Below, piece by piece: positions 12,913-26,100 of a stretch of DNA of 64,000 nt. Below the pieces are notes generated by a model that did not search any database, was not told where the DNA came from, and saw nothing but the letters and a program-made list of their open reading frames with translations. The translations under genes were made by a program, and so were the position numbers. The first letter of the stretch is position 1. Each line of letters begins with the position of its first letter. This DNA is from Planococcus citri (taxonomy: Eukaryota; Arthropoda; Insecta; Hemiptera; Pseudococcidae), in assembly GCF_950023065.1 (NCBI RefSeq), contig NC_088679.1, forward strand, positions 51,460,001 through 51,524,000, written 5' to 3'.

Positions 12913-13877
12913 TACAGGGTGACCCAACAAAGGTGCCCACATTTATTTTGGTGATTACGTCAGTGGTAACACTGCTACGGTGGCGAACGCGCGCTCTTTC
13001 AAAAATATATGGCCTACGAATTTGTTTTGGTGTGGTATCAGTTACAATGGATTGCTTTATTGACGAAGCACAAGCATTTTGCTAAAAGTGTATTTTGCGG
13101 AAGTCCTAAAAAGTCAGTTTGCTCCTCGAAAATCGCAAATTCGTCTGCAGTTTACCGCTCCTGGAGTCGAATGAAACGTCCTTAAAAAAATTACACCTGA
13201 CCAAAATTGTAGAGAATTAAATTTCGAATCGTTAGGATGTCATTAGTTTTTTCTAGGATGCTTAGTTTTTTATTTTTTAAAGGAAAAAATCAAACTTTTT
13301 GAAATGAACTTTTGAAAAAATTGCATAAAAATCGATCTGGAGGCGAAACAAAGCGTCCTAGAAAAAAACTAACGACATTATGTCGATTGGAAATTTAATT
13401 CTCTACAATTTTCCTCAACCTCATTTTTCCGTGGAGTGCTTCGTTCCGCCTCCAGACCGACTTTTATGAAACAAAGTTTGCAAATTTTCAAAAGTTTTCA
13501 AAAGCTCATTTCAAAAAGTTTTTGATTTTTTGTAAAAAAAATTAAAAACGAAGCATCCTAGAAAAAAATAATGATGTTCAAACGATTCGAAATTTAATTC
13601 TCTATCATTTTGGTCGGGTGTAACTTTTTTTAGGACACTTCGTTCGCCTCCAGGAGCGATTCGAGCTTTTGTCCACCCCTATTATATCGCGAAAATACAC
13701 TTTCAAACAAAATGCATAATTCTTTAACAATAAAGCAGTCCATGGTGAACGATAACATGTCAGAACAAATTCGTATAACCTGTACTTTCAATAGCGCGCG
13801 CGTTCGACACTGTAGCAGTTTTACCACAGACGCCATTACAAAAAGAAATGTGGGCACCTTTGTTGGGTCACCCTGTA
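12913..13877. mobile_element. 965-bp palindromic (foldback) transposon remnant
   Basis: The left end reads TACAGGGTGACCCAACAAAG then GTGCCCACAT. The right end is its exact reverse complement over about 30 bp. The two arms remain alignable inward: AAAAAGTTT/TTTTTCTAGGATGC motifs and the ATTAAATTTCGAATCGTT motif occur inverted about a central axis. Each arm, read inward, contains a short open stretch beginning MDCFI (+ strand near 13049, - strand near 13742). This resembles the opening residues of mariner-like or helix-turn-helix transposases (typically an M-x-F-x-x-x-Q pattern). That would suggest an inverted duplication of an element's 5' end. The transposase link is an inference. Confidence 0.65.
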
Positions 13878-14262
13878 CTTTGTAGTTTTGTGCAATTTCG
13901 ATCTTTATAGAAAAAGGTAGATTATTTTTTTCCGCTGGCTAGAAGATGAAATTCATCAATTTTTTTTCGCACGAGTGTTATAAAATGGCCAACAAGTGAT
14001 AGGTTACTATACTAGATATTTATTATATTTTGACGAATTACTTAGATGCATATTTGCATAATCGTTGAGCTGATCGCTTGGTGATTTTGTATGTAGTTTT
14101 GTCGTGTTCATTTGCGCTTCGGGTATCTTTATAGTTGAAGCTGTTTGCGCGGTGTAAACGAACGACTTATCCATGTGATTTAGTTTGTAACTGGTTTTTG
14201 TAGAATTTGATGTTAATAGAACCAGTTTTGATGTTTCTTCTACTATTTCATAATGAAAAAAA

Positions 14263-14277
14263 AAAAAAAAAAAAAAA
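14263..14277. repeat. Poly(A) tract
   Basis: A homopolymer run of A on the + strand within non-coding sequence. No flanking evidence of a retroposed gene was seen. Confidence 0.6.
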
Positions 14278-14501
14278 TGATTTCGATGATTGGTTTGTTG
14301 TGCGTGGATTACGATAACGAAATGTTGTGATTACTTTTCGTATTTCGACGTACACGTAAGTAAGTGCAGTGTACTCTGACTTACGTATGCGTATGAGATC
14401 CGAGTGCAGAGTTATTCGTTTGCGCGACCTTCGTGATACGATGAAAAAATTACATCCGAGTAAATTATTGGATTATTGATCATTGATGGCATCAATTAAC
14501 G

Positions 14502-16185
14502 TGATTACTTTTTTCGATCCAAGTTACTTTTAGTTACAATTTACCATCAAAAGTTACTTTTGAAGTACAAAACTTATCTTTTTTTTTTTAGAACCTGACT
14601 CGTAATTTTGTGTCATTTTGTTAAAAAAAAAATAAAAACAAAAGCAATAAAAACTTCAAAAGGCGTGCGAAAAACTCCCGATCATTGTTTTGTCTATAAT
14701 TTCCAGAAAGGCCTTCTTTTTGCTAAAACTGCCAGTCTTACTTTTTGCCCAAAATATTCAAAAATGCCTAAATTCTTGCTGTTTCAAAAATTGATAAAAA
14801 TTTTCGCGTTTTTTCAAAAAATTCCAAAAGTCTTACTTTTTTTCAAAAATTGTCCAAAGGTCTTGCTTTTTACCTGTAATTTCAAAGTGTCTACCGGCAA
14901 GAAAATAGCAATAAAGCAAGAAAAAGGCGAAGAAATTGATATGGGTGGCAAGAAAGCAAGAAAATAGTATAGAAATTCCTTGGAAAAGCAAGAAAATTTC
15001 CAAAAAAATTCACATAAAAAATCTCTGAAAAATTGAAGTTATCCCACCAATTTTTAAAAATGTCGAGATCAGAAAAATCAAATCCTAATTGATGTTGTTC
15101 TACTTTTTGAATTAAAAATTTTCGAAAGCTTATATGCCTTCTCTTCGCTCGGGCTGTTCAAGATGCAGCTTTCAAACTGGAAAATTCCAGAAATACTCGT
15201 AATATCCAAACCATCTGAAAAGCGCGAATTTTTCATTTTTTCTGAACAGAACCACCAACTTTTCAAAAATTTTTGATACTATTGTGCTTCGGTGAAATTG
15301 TAAAATAAAACATACAAATTAAATGGTTGTCTTTTTGGACCAATTTTTTCGAAAAATTTTCGCTCTCGCAGTCATTTTACCTTTGTTTTAAATGAAATAA
15401 TTATTCGTCATTATGAAGGATTTTCGAAAAATTACCTAAAATGTCGATTTTTTATTTCTAAAAATCTGGTTTTCCCCCTCCCCAAATAGCATGGCTTCGA
15501 TCCATGAAATTTTGGGAAATTTCTTTTTGGGGGGGGGGGCAGCAAAGATCATCTATGTGTACTCGTAATTATGAGGAGAGGTACGAAATTTCATGTTTAA
15601 AAGCAAGAAAACAGTACATAGAAAGCAAGAAAAAAGCAAGAAATTTGCTTTTTTGGTTTCAGTATAAACACTCTGAATTTCCAAAAGTACCAAAAAGTGT
15701 CATTTTTTATCTAAAAAATGTAAAAAAGTCACACTTTTCAAAAAAAAAATTGATAGAAAAATCTTCCAGTACATATTTTCAAAAAGCCCTGCGTTTTGCT
15801 GAATTGTCAGTTTTGCTTTTTGCCAAAAATTATAAAACATTCTCACCTTTTAACAAAATTTTTTGCAAAAGAAATACCAAAAGCCTACCCTTTTTTCAAA
15901 AATTGTCCAAGTCTCACTTTTTTATTCGAAATTGCCGAAGAGTTTTCCTTTGTAAAAAATTGTCGAAGTCTCGCTTTATTTTACCAAAGTTAGGTTTTTT
16001 TGCCATTTGCAAAATTCTCTCTTCGTTGACAAAAATTGCCAAAACGTCTCGGCTCGCTTTTTGAACTTTTCAATTGGCAATGTTCTGTTTTTCTTTGATA
16101 ATTCTTTTCTGCATGGTTACTTTTTCTATAGCTTTTTTGAATTGAAGTTACTTTTTTGAGGAAAAAATTGAGTACGAGCCCTGTA
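14502..16185. repeat. Large member of the GTACGAGCC-ended family with a ~45-bp degenerate array
   Basis: The left part carries GTGATTACTTTTTTCGATCC and AAGTTACTTTTAGTTAC; the right end carries GAAGTTACTTTTTTGAGG and TTGAGTACGAGCCCTGTA. Inside are two long runs of a degenerate unit (CCAAAAATTGCCAAAAGTCT-like plus a T tract). The periodicity yields open frames of 119 codons (14608-14967) and 186 codons (15504-16064). Their products are only repeated Lys/Phe/Ser-rich text (KLSKSHF-type repeats), so I do not call them genes. This is a longer relative of 4768-5616. Confidence 0.6.
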
Positions 16186-18480
16186 TGAAGAGTTTAGAAC
16201 TTGGAAGATTGAAACCTGTAAAAGGCATCATCTCGGAGGTGGCTGGCAGGAGGAGTCTAAAATAGGAAAGTTTTATCTGCCTGGAATGGGATGGCGATGA
16301 CCTGGTATGATCAGGGCCAGCGTGAGACAAATTTCGGAAAGACCTCCGGCGCAAAAAACATCTCCGTGTCAAAAAAGTTTTTTTGGAAATATCTAAAGAT
16401 TAGCATAGGAGCCCAATGAATCTGTGGCGAGATGTATCGGTCGAGGACGCTGTTATTCATTTTGTGGATTCAAGTCTTCGGTGTACCCTAATGCTCTTTA
16501 ATACAAACAAAATTTCATTCAATTTGATGAAAATATTATGAGGCAAAATATACCTCTTATGGTACATTGAACATCGATGGATATAGGGAGCATAATCACC
16601 ACTTCACACCTACACCTTGAATAAAGGTTGACTGACTCACCAAATTGCGTCGTGAAAATTTACACTTGACAATTTCTGGCCTCTCAGAATTTCTCAAGAG
16701 CTTCTTTTAGTATTTTTTTTTCTTACGTCATGATGATCGAAAAAATTCCCCATGTTTGAGTTTATCAAATTGTGTTTTTCCTTATTTGAAGTGTACACGA
16801 TGATTTGAAATTTTCTTATGTATCTGCACTAACCTTCTGGAATTGAAAACATAACACTCGATTCTTCGAATTTATACCTATGTACTTTGGCTGAACGCAA
16901 GATGCACGTTTTATCATTCATTACTGGCATTAACCTTCGTATAAAATGGCGAACGTGATTGTTCATTGATCAAATTTTAGTTCGATTGTATTCATCCTTT
17001 CTTTTTTTTACGACTGATTTTAACGTGTTCTCTGATAGGGGAGTCTTTTTTTCTTATGTCAAGTGCCGCAGTTCTACTTGATAATTTTTTTTTAAATTTT
17101 CAATGCTGAGAGGTAATTTAACCATTTCTCAATTTACCTCATACATATGTATTGTGAGAAAAAGAAGAAAGTTTCAAGGGATGATACCCTATCTTAAACA
17201 CTTATGTAAGCACTATATCTAGCCTTGTTCTTTTATCAATTCTTCTTATGATGTATACCTTCCTACAATAAACGAATAACACGTAAATTCGAGCCAACTT
17301 ATGCTATATAAATTATTACATTTGTTAAAAATGATGATGAGGTAGACTGCGAATCCCGCTCATGAGTTCAATAACGAAATTCTTGTATTCTACGCGCGGC
17401 TTGTAATCGATTTAAAATTCGTGTCGCATCGCGAAAATCCAATATTTATGGTTGTTTATGAATTCAAGCCGTCTGTTTGGGGTATTAGTGTTAAAGGTTG
17501 ATGTCAAGCTGCGGATATTATAGTCGAGCTAATCAGCTTCAAGTGTTCATTAGTGTACAAGTGTTGTGTGGTGTGCGCGAAAGTGATCTTTTCCCCTTTT
17601 TTTTTGTTTGGTCGAAGATCGTCTAGATACTCTTTTTGGTAAGTAGTACATCGAGGTGCTGGTAGATATGAGTCATGTAGACGAATTGGTTCAGTTTCTT
17701 CGGGTATATTAACATATGCCTACTCCGTAGCATACTTTTTCAACCTGGAAATTAACTTGCTCGGCGGTACTGTTCCGGTTATTATATATTAGTCTTGTAA
17801 TAAGGCATTCTTCAACATTTCCTGATGTAATTTGTTATATGGCGACGAGCTGTATGTATATATTGATACACGTACTCGTATACCTAGTTGTATTTTGGAA
17901 CGTGAAAATTAAATGGGTGTTGTATACCTTTACCTACCTAGCCAATTATTCCTGTGGGATGATATTACATATAGGTGCGTTTGAATTTCGCGAATTCATC
18001 GACTCCGACTCGTAAGGTATGATGATTGAGGTAATCGATAGTGTAATGTGTTTGAATTATGAATGAAATTAAGCGTAATGCCACGAATTTGAATGTATTT
18101 CGTAATAGTTGGTTTATTTTTTTTTAGTAATGTACCGACTTGACTCAACTTTGACCTTTTCCTCAACTTCTTGTTTGTCGAAGTCGTAAGATAAAGGATG
18201 TGGCCTATTTTTGAAGAGCAATTATCAAGAGTGATGGTTTTGGCCTGTTTCTTGAAATGTGAATACTGAATAGGAAATGAGGCTATTTCAAAAGATGCAT
18301 AGCGTGGTGAAAATTTCATCCCCTTGAGTCAGTACTTAATATTCCTCAAGTGGTCTTAAATTCAAACTATGTTCAAAAATGTTGTAAAATTGAAAACAAA
18401 TTTATGTGTGAGAAAAAATTTACTAAAAAATGATCTTTTGTTATTTTTGGATAAGAAATTATCATTATGTGATAATAATA
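16186..18480. other. Gene-free sequence; possible eroded mobile-element fragment at its start
   Basis: About 16190-16640 is less AT-rich than its surroundings and ends with GAATAAAGGTTGACTGACTC, which could be the 3' tail of an old retroelement. I cannot identify a reading frame. The remainder has no features apart from an untranslated-exon candidate near 17540. Confidence 0.3.
17540..17638 (+). other. Possible untranslated exon with consensus donor
   Basis: A run resembling an insect 5' leader (TTCATTAGTGTACAAGTG, GTGCGCGAAAGTGATC) is followed by CTCTTTTTG and the donor GTAAGTAG. It has no coding potential. It is one of several leader-like blocks upstream of the CRAL-TRIO gene, and its use is unproven. 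Confidence 0.2.
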
Positions 18481-18484
18481 AGAT

Positions 18485-19110
18485 GGATTGCGAAAAAAGT
18501 AGGGGGGGATTTTGAGCTAAATAAATTCATTTCGTGTAGCAAGTCACGAAGAAAAAATTTTAGCTTCAGAGGTGCCTCTGAAGGGGAGATAAGGGTCCTC
18601 AAATAAAAGGCATTCAAAAAAGTTGAAGATTTTTCGCTCCAGTCTCCGCCCAACCTGTTTTGAGAAAAATGGCCCAGTCCCAAAAGATACCTAGCTAGTA
18701 CATATTTAAGATTCTGCATCGACCTAAATCATTGCCATTAAAATTCAAGACCATTTTTAGAGTTCCATACTGAGAAGGTTGAAAATTTGCAAATACGTAG
18801 GTAGCTTATTTCAGGGAAAATTTGAGTTTTGAAAATTATGTTCTTCTAAAATATTTCGCGTTAGTGAACTATGCTAAAACATCGAAAGATATAATTTTTG
18901 AAACTGGGAAATATTTTGCAATGCACTGGTGCCAACTTTTTGCTCATAATTGCCAACCTCATAAAATCGAGAAAAGCCAAAAACTTGACAATTTTTTTCG
19001 TTTTTTTTAAAATTGGTAATAATGACCAAAAAATTGACGCTAGTGCAATGAAAAATATTCCCCGGTTTCAAAAATAGTGTCTTTCAATGTTTTGGCATAC
19101 TAATGCGAAA
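18485..19110. repeat. Dispersed repeat, copy A (copy B at ~51335-51990)
   Basis: It shares an ordered set of motifs with the copy near 51.3-52.0 kb: GTGCCTCTGAAGGGGAGAT, CTGTTTTGAGA then AATGG, and AGTGGTGCCAA-like text. In both copies the last part is a small hairpin. Here GAAACTGGG...TGCACTGGTGCCAA...ATTGCC is mirrored by AATTGACGCTAGTGCA...CCGGTTTC. The family is non-coding and its class is unknown. Confidence 0.6.
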
Positions 19111-22100
19111 TATTTCCTAAACACGAATTTTCCCTGAAATAAGCTTCTTCATTTTGTAGTTCAACTAGCAATTTAGAATTTGAAATTTCTAGAACTAGGT
19201 ATACAAATTAGGTATAGATTAATTCTGACCAACTTACATATGTATGTAGTATGTACCTACCTATTATAGAAAAAAAAAAAAATTTTCAAAGAAAGTGTCA
19301 TTTTAATGGATGGGACTGTAATTTGTACTTTTTCAATTATAAATTATCAAAATCAGATTTAAAAAAAAATAAACGAGTAGAATTTTAAAATACATATTAA
19401 AAAAAGGTAGGTACCTATTTATCATCTCTCTATACTAAAATCTGAAAATAAAGATCATTTTTGGTAGCATCTTTTCTCAGTTTTCTGTTCTTTTTTCAGA
19501 TTTTTTTGAAAGTAGACAGACTTTATTTTAGTCAAAAAAATCCGATGAAAATAAAAATTTTGTATAGGTGCTATTTGATTTTCTGATTAAGGATCTGAAG
19601 TGTCCTGTCCCGTAAAGTCGAAGCCTTACTTTCCTTTATTAAGGTTATCTCTCCAAATTTGAGTTTTGCTCAATTATTCAAAAAATTTTGATTTTAGAAG
19701 AAACCGTGGGCTAATGAATGTTAATCAACGTCAATAAATTCTCTCTCAGAAGAACTATATTTTTGTAGGATTCCATTTCCTATGGAAGTGGACCTATAGT
19801 TACGTAAAATCAATAAAATAGAATGAAAACAGAAAATTGTTTTGTTTCACTGTTCTTTTCTATTTTGTTCTTTCTACTCCTTAGGTAGTTTTTGTTCTAT
19901 TAAAAAAATCTGGCGCTTTTTTTGTCCTCAGCATATTTTTATTTCAGATCATCTTTCATTTTACATATTGTTTTTTTTGGTCTCATTTTCCTTTTTTTTT
20001 TCATTTTTATAGCAGAGGAAAAGGACAGTATTTTTGCTTATTATTTACATTTAAAAAAAAAAAAAAAAATGCATTTTACGATAATTGAACAAACAAGGAA
20101 CCTTAAGTAGGTACCAGGAAAATGAAATAAAACAAAAATCAAGAACTAAAAAAGAAAGGACAAAAATCAAGAACGAAGATCGAGAACGACACGGGTCGTT
20201 GGAAACAGAAGGTTATCATTATCAAATACCTCCTGATTCATAAATTACTCCCTCACTTGCATTCAGATGTCGATGGAGGGGAAGGGAAGGGATTATAATG
20301 TATTGTAGTCTTGTGGCGATGTGATAAGTGTTGAAGAATAAAATCGTGTGTTCGTTTATTCTTTCTGTCAAGTGTCAAATGATTTAAACATTCGATGCTG
20401 AATAAGAAAAATATTGCTATTGGTTTTCGATCAATTTTATGACTTAAATTTTGCATCTTGAGAAATCGCACTGTTCATAGTCGCTCACTCTCTCTCCATA
20501 AACCCTTCCGTTAAAAAATTCAATTTTTCCAATTGAAAGAGTAAATCTACCAGTTTCACGCTGCGTACTGTATTTGTAGTCTGATTCCCTTCCTCTACAT
20601 TCTAGTTGTCTAGCCTTTGTAGGGACATTGACAATTAGCACTTGCTAGCCAACTGCAGACTCTAATAGAAAAGTACATAGGTATATATCTATGTACAGTA
20701 TATCTGCGAGCAATAAAAATGATTATCCGATATTTCGATTCTTGCATCTTGTAAGGAGTGCTCTTGCTCTGCAACTCTGCCAGTGCTACGCTCTCCCGGA
20801 CGACCGTCTGATAACATTTTTATCCCGGTACAAGTGCAATGAATCTGGAGAAAGTTATGATGTAATGGCCGTTCACGGTGGTGTGGTTGTGTGTGCGGTC
20901 ATTATTACACACGTTGCTTTCTTCGGCAACCTTAAAACAATATAAATTCGATAATCGGTTAAATAATACGACGAATTAGTGCCGTCTGCTCGTACAGCGG
21001 AAGTAAAATCTCGCGTTACTGTGGGTGATTTGCGAAATGGTATGTGCGTTATTCTTTTTATTTTTTTATTCTTTCTTTACTTTTTGTCATTTTGCGCACG
21101 CTTGTATTTTCAGTATGTCGCCTACAGCGCTGCGTGATTTTTTTTTACTCGTATGCCCAGTATTATTGCTATACGTAGTGTTGTAAGATCTAAATCTAAT
21201 ATGGATTTGAGGAAGAGAATAGACGCAATTTTTAATCATTGTCGTAATAAAAAACAATAAATCCGAGATGACTTTGAGAAAATATTAATTGCCTAAGATC
21301 AACGTGATAGGAGAAAATAGTTCTATACCAAAATCGTATTTCTGCAATTTTTATCGAATTTTTCCTCTTCTTTTTTATTACGATAATTTTTTTTAAAATT
21401 TATCGTAAAAAAATACGATAAAAATGAAAAAAATCTGGTATTATAAAACGAATTATACCTGACCTACATTCGAATCCAGGTGTTTGGGTATTTATTATTT
21501 GGTTTTTTCAGCATCTTACCTATCAAGGTAATGTCGTTCTGTATAGCCGTGTCGGTGTCGTTGTCGTGACTGAGACTGATGCTGTACCGTGCTCTGCTCT
21601 TCGCCACTTCCCACCTTCCTTCCGGATCATCGCACTATACTCTGACCTAACGTTTTGAAAGTGTTATATGAGCGGTGTAGTCGATTCTGTTTTCGATTAT
21701 TTTCGATCTTATTCGAAGAAAAAGTACAGGAAGTCAGCATAGACTCGACATCCTCGTTTTGTATCATCTATTTCCAACGAAATTAAAAGTGTATCTCGCT
21801 TGAAAAAGCAAGTAATGAGCCTTCAACAATGTTCGATGTTAAATTCAAATAATTAGGGTCTGATATTAATTTTTGAGCATTCACGAAAATGAAATTAATT
21901 TTTTTTGGGCTGAATATATATGATGAAAAGAAAAGAGCACGCCTGAAAAAAGAAAAAAACCGGCTTCTGATTTTTTTTATAATAATGAATTTATTATGTC
22001 GTACAAACCTTGACCAACATAACACGTGTTCAACGTACTCGCATCGTAAATGTTGAAAACAGACGGATTAGGCGAGTTTGTAAAATTAATTTTTCGCCAA

Positions 22101-22423
22101 ATTTTTTGAAATAGAGGTCGCATCCGATGTGTAACTCAATTACGAAAAAGTAATTTTTATATCACTGATTCAGAGTCTATATTTCTCATCAGTGATTTTA
22201 AAAGTCTTGAACTAAGTTTAAAAGTGAATAAAAATTGATTCAGAATCAAAAGCGTCAGTTTGAAATGCAAATGTAAAGACAAAAGGCTTCTACCTACATT
22301 GTTATGTAGTCTTTTACCCCTCCCAGTCCCTCCTCTCACCACTCATCAAGTATGTTACACATTAAAAAAAGGATGTGAACTGTCTTGGTTTGATGACTGA
22401 GCAGGTGAGCACGATTTCTTACC
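19111..22423. other. Gene-free sequence with a promoter-like or exon-like patch near 21 kb
   Basis: A short block at about 20980-21042 has balanced composition and ends GCGAAATG before GTATGTGC, a possible donor. It is another candidate untranslated leader for the CRAL-TRIO gene 2.2 kb downstream. Nothing else stands out; the open frame at 20691-20945 has no recognisable domain. Confidence 0.3.
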
Positions 22424-22448
22424 TTTTTTTTTTTTTTTTTTTTTTTTT
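22424..22448. repeat. Poly(T) tract
   Basis: A run of about 25 T on the + strand. A long poly(A) run follows at about 22658-22680. Non-coding. Confidence 0.7.
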
Positions 22449-23196
22449 GTTGCTGAAATTCAGTGCTTGAGAGAGTTTTATCAAGTTTCAAGCGTAGGTA
22501 TTATTAATATGAAAATCCTGATACGCTAATATCATGTCCGTTAGTGTCTTTTTTTTGTATAATCTACGTATTATTGCTCTTATTTGAGTACAAATAATGG
22601 AATAATATGAGTACCTATTATTAAAATTTGAGCTTAATCACATATCTAGATTTCCAGAAAAAAAAAAAAAAAAAAAAAAACAGAAAATTCTGAACTTTGT
22701 GAACGTTCGAACATTTTACCCTATCAACGTAATCTTTACCCATTTATCTACTCGTTTCGTATCATTCATTATTCATTAAGTGTAGGTATACTTACTGTTT
22801 ATGTAAAATTTGGAGTATATATACCTAAGTTATTTGAAAAAATTATTAAAAAATAAAACTTTCACGAAGGATTATTACGAAGAAAATGTTCACAGGTAAT
22901 TTATTACAAATGATACCTACCTATATATATCTAAAACGTAGTTAGTCGTGTAAATTTTCTTGAAACTGACAGCCATTTAATAAATATCGAAAAAATTTTA
23001 ACTTTTGGGATAACTTTTCTATTACGTGTGTTGGGTTGTATATTATTGCTTCTACTGGAAATTTTCTTTATTAGGATTTTATGTAATATAAAAAATGAAA
23101 AAAAAATGAAGCAAAATGGACGGAACAAATAATACGTGGTGAATTATGATAACTGTTGCAGCTGTAAAAAACCTACATTTTCGTTAGTAAATTCCT

Positions 23197-26100
23197 ATGG
23201 TGATCATGGGTGTAAGTCACGAAAATGATGACGAACAACAACGCAACGTCTTAGACGCAAATCTCGAGTTGAAAACGCTGGCTAAGGTCGAGCTACGTGA
23301 AGATGATGAGACTCGTGCTCATGCTTTGGCAACGATGCGAGAATGGATAGCAAAACATCCGGATATTATCAATTGTCGCACGGGTAAGACCATCAAAAAA
23401 ACACCATCGAATTCTATAATGTAAAATATATGTACATATATGACTTATTAGAATGTATTATTGATAGATATTGGTCTATTTCAGATGCACCATTTTTATT
23501 GCGTTTTCTACGTACGAAAAAATTCAGCATATTGCAAGCGCAAGAAATGCTCGAAAGATATTTAATCATTCGCGAGATTTATCCCAATTGGTTCCGTCAG
23601 CTCGATGTACTGGATTCGACAATATCGGATATTCTGGACAATGGGTATGTATTGATGATGATTAGATGATTGAATGAATGTTGCCAAAAACCACAAAATT
23701 TAATACTCATACTTACTGCCTAACGATTTTCAAGATTTGTTGGTATTGAATCAAAAGCCGGAAAAAGAGATCCCTACCTTAAGTCAATTTATACCTAGTT
23801 TTTTTTTCTTCGAAATTTGACCAAGCCATGCAATAACTGAAAAGTTATTACAAAAAGACCCGGTATTCGCACATGGTCAGGAAAGGCAGATTTTCCCGAA
23901 GTAAACCTCTGAAAAAAATCTGTCCTAATTTGTAAAATGAAGGCTCTGAAAAAAAGAAAAACCAAAAGAACGGCGAGAAATCAGCTGAAAAAATGGTAAA
24001 AAAAAAATATAGTAAAGAACCTTTTTCATTTGGCTTTTAAATTTATCAGCTACCTAGTTTCATTATTTGAAAATTTCATTTTTGAGTAAGTGATTTCCTA
24101 ATTCAACATTAGCAGCTCCAGAGCTCCACATTAAAGAATAAAAAGTTGCCTATTTCTGTATTCAAGGCGATGAAATACATATAAGCGAAGCATTTTTCAA
24201 TTTTTTAAACCCACTTCTTAGTCCTCACTACCACCCACAATGTGTTTACTTAATCTGGAAGGTCAATTTGAAGTTAAATTAGTGTTGTAGTGACGATAGT
24301 TCAACTACCATCATAAATTTATTATTATAATGATGAATATACGAACTCACTTCAATAGTAGTAAACACTTGAAAATATTCTCGTAGTGAAAAAATCTAAC
24401 GTAGTGTTTACCATTTGAACTTTTCATTCATACGTAATGTACGAGCCTACGAGGTACCTATCTCACGAATAATTGTTTATTTACTCATCTGAAGATGAAC
24501 GTTGACGCAAAAATTTTCCAGAATGTTTTTCTAACTTCTGAAGAGCTCATTTTTCCACTATGAATTATCAAACACTTTCGATACTTATTACGGTTCGTTT
24601 TTGTTAGGTATTTGGTACCATTGTTGGAACGAGATGAATTTGGAAGATGTGTAATTTTTTCGAATGCCGGTCGATTTGATCCGTACAAACATACAGCAGC
24701 TGATATGGCTCGAGTTCATTCGTTAGTTGTCGAAAGTCTCATGGATGATGCTGAAAATCAAATTCGAGGTAATTCAAGTGAAATTTCTACTGCAGTTAAT
24801 TGAAGTATATCTACTACATATGTACTTACCGTCCATCTGAGCTGTCTATTAATTTTGCACGTTCTCTTTGTAGGCTATTCGTACGTGAATGATGAATCTG
24901 GTTTGCTTATGGGTCATATTACCATGTGGTCATTGACAGATATCAGAAATATGACACGATGTATACAAGTAAGTTATATGTAGAGTTTTTTCTCTATATC
25001 CAGAGCTTATTTCATTATAAGTGCCTGCGTAATGAATCTACGTATCCAAGTGGTAATGAATATTGATTCCAAAGAAGAATATAAAAGTTGGAATACCTCT
25101 ACCATCTATTTATTGTTCGCTAATTCGTCATCATGTCTTTGACGGGTAAAAGGATTTGGAGCAGAAAAACATTTTTCGAACAGGAATTGTAGCATAGTAG
25201 CATGAAACTGACATATGGAAATTTCCAAATTCGTGTCACAAAACGCATTTGAAATTTAATTCGTCATCATGTCTTTGACGGGTATAAGGATTTGGAGCAG
25301 AAAAATATTTTTCGAACAGGAATTGTAGCATGAAACTGACATAAGGAAATTTCCAAATTCGTGTCACAAAATGCATTTGAAATTGATGGTAATGTGTATG
25401 GTAAGGTCTACGGTTGAAAAAATAAAATATATGTAGATAGGTGAAGATATTTGTTACTTCGTATTTTAAACGGAACCTTAGGCATCCGTTTATGTCGATT
25501 CCATGTAGCAGCTGCTTCCTCGGACATTTTTCAAAGCGAATCATCTTTTCTTATTTTTTATATAATCATTGCAAAAGCGACGATCGACGACTTTGAAAAA
25601 ATTATATCTCTTACGATATTAAAACTTGATAATTAGAATTAATTTCCCTTAGCTTACAGCGCTTACCTACCTGCAGTATATCAAGTAGGTAAGGTACGTG
25701 TAAAAAATTATACGATGTAGCCATGTAGTTCAAGTTGTCTATGCGTTATTTTGAAAGGAAAATTATTGTGTTTGGTTTATCGTAAACACCCAATGAATTC
25801 TGACAACCATCTCAAACGCTTGAAAACAGAATCAAACCAAAAGAGTTGTTGATTTTTGCCTATTGATCGTTTATCGCTTTTGAATTTTTAAAAAATTGTT
25901 TACTACACTCATTTTAAAACCAGCTGGGTAACTAGTTTGATTCATTTTAAAGTACTTACATTTTGGTTTACATCAATTTGATTTAGGTATTTTTTATAAT
26001 CGACTATTTTTCATGATGATTCCAGTATTCCACGCCGATGCGTCATAAATCAACTCATTTAATTAATATTCCTCCATATGCCACAAAAGTATTTGAATTT

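Noticed and set aside
14608..14967. Open frame of 119 codons
   Set aside because: It has the same tandem-array origin as 15504-16064. There is no recognisable domain and no splice or poly(A) context.
15504..16064. Open frame of 186 codons, the longest in the window
   Set aside because: It is generated by a degenerate ~45-bp tandem array. The product is repeated Lys/Phe/Ser-rich text with no domain, a second overlapping frame is open too, and the block lies in a repeat element with a shorter relative at 4.8 kb.
16186..16640. Possible 3' end of a non-LTR retrotransposon
   Set aside because: The composition and the GAATAAAGGTTGACTGACTC tail are suggestive, but no reverse transcriptase or endonuclease motif is visible in any frame.
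20691..20945. Open frame of 84 codons with balanced composition
   Set aside because: No known domain, no splice sites in phase with a neighbour, and the text does not resemble a small secreted peptide.
24485..24803. Separate small genes around the third CRAL-TRIO exon
   Set aside because: The + strand frame is the exon itself read into its intron; the - strand frame is its antisense shadow.
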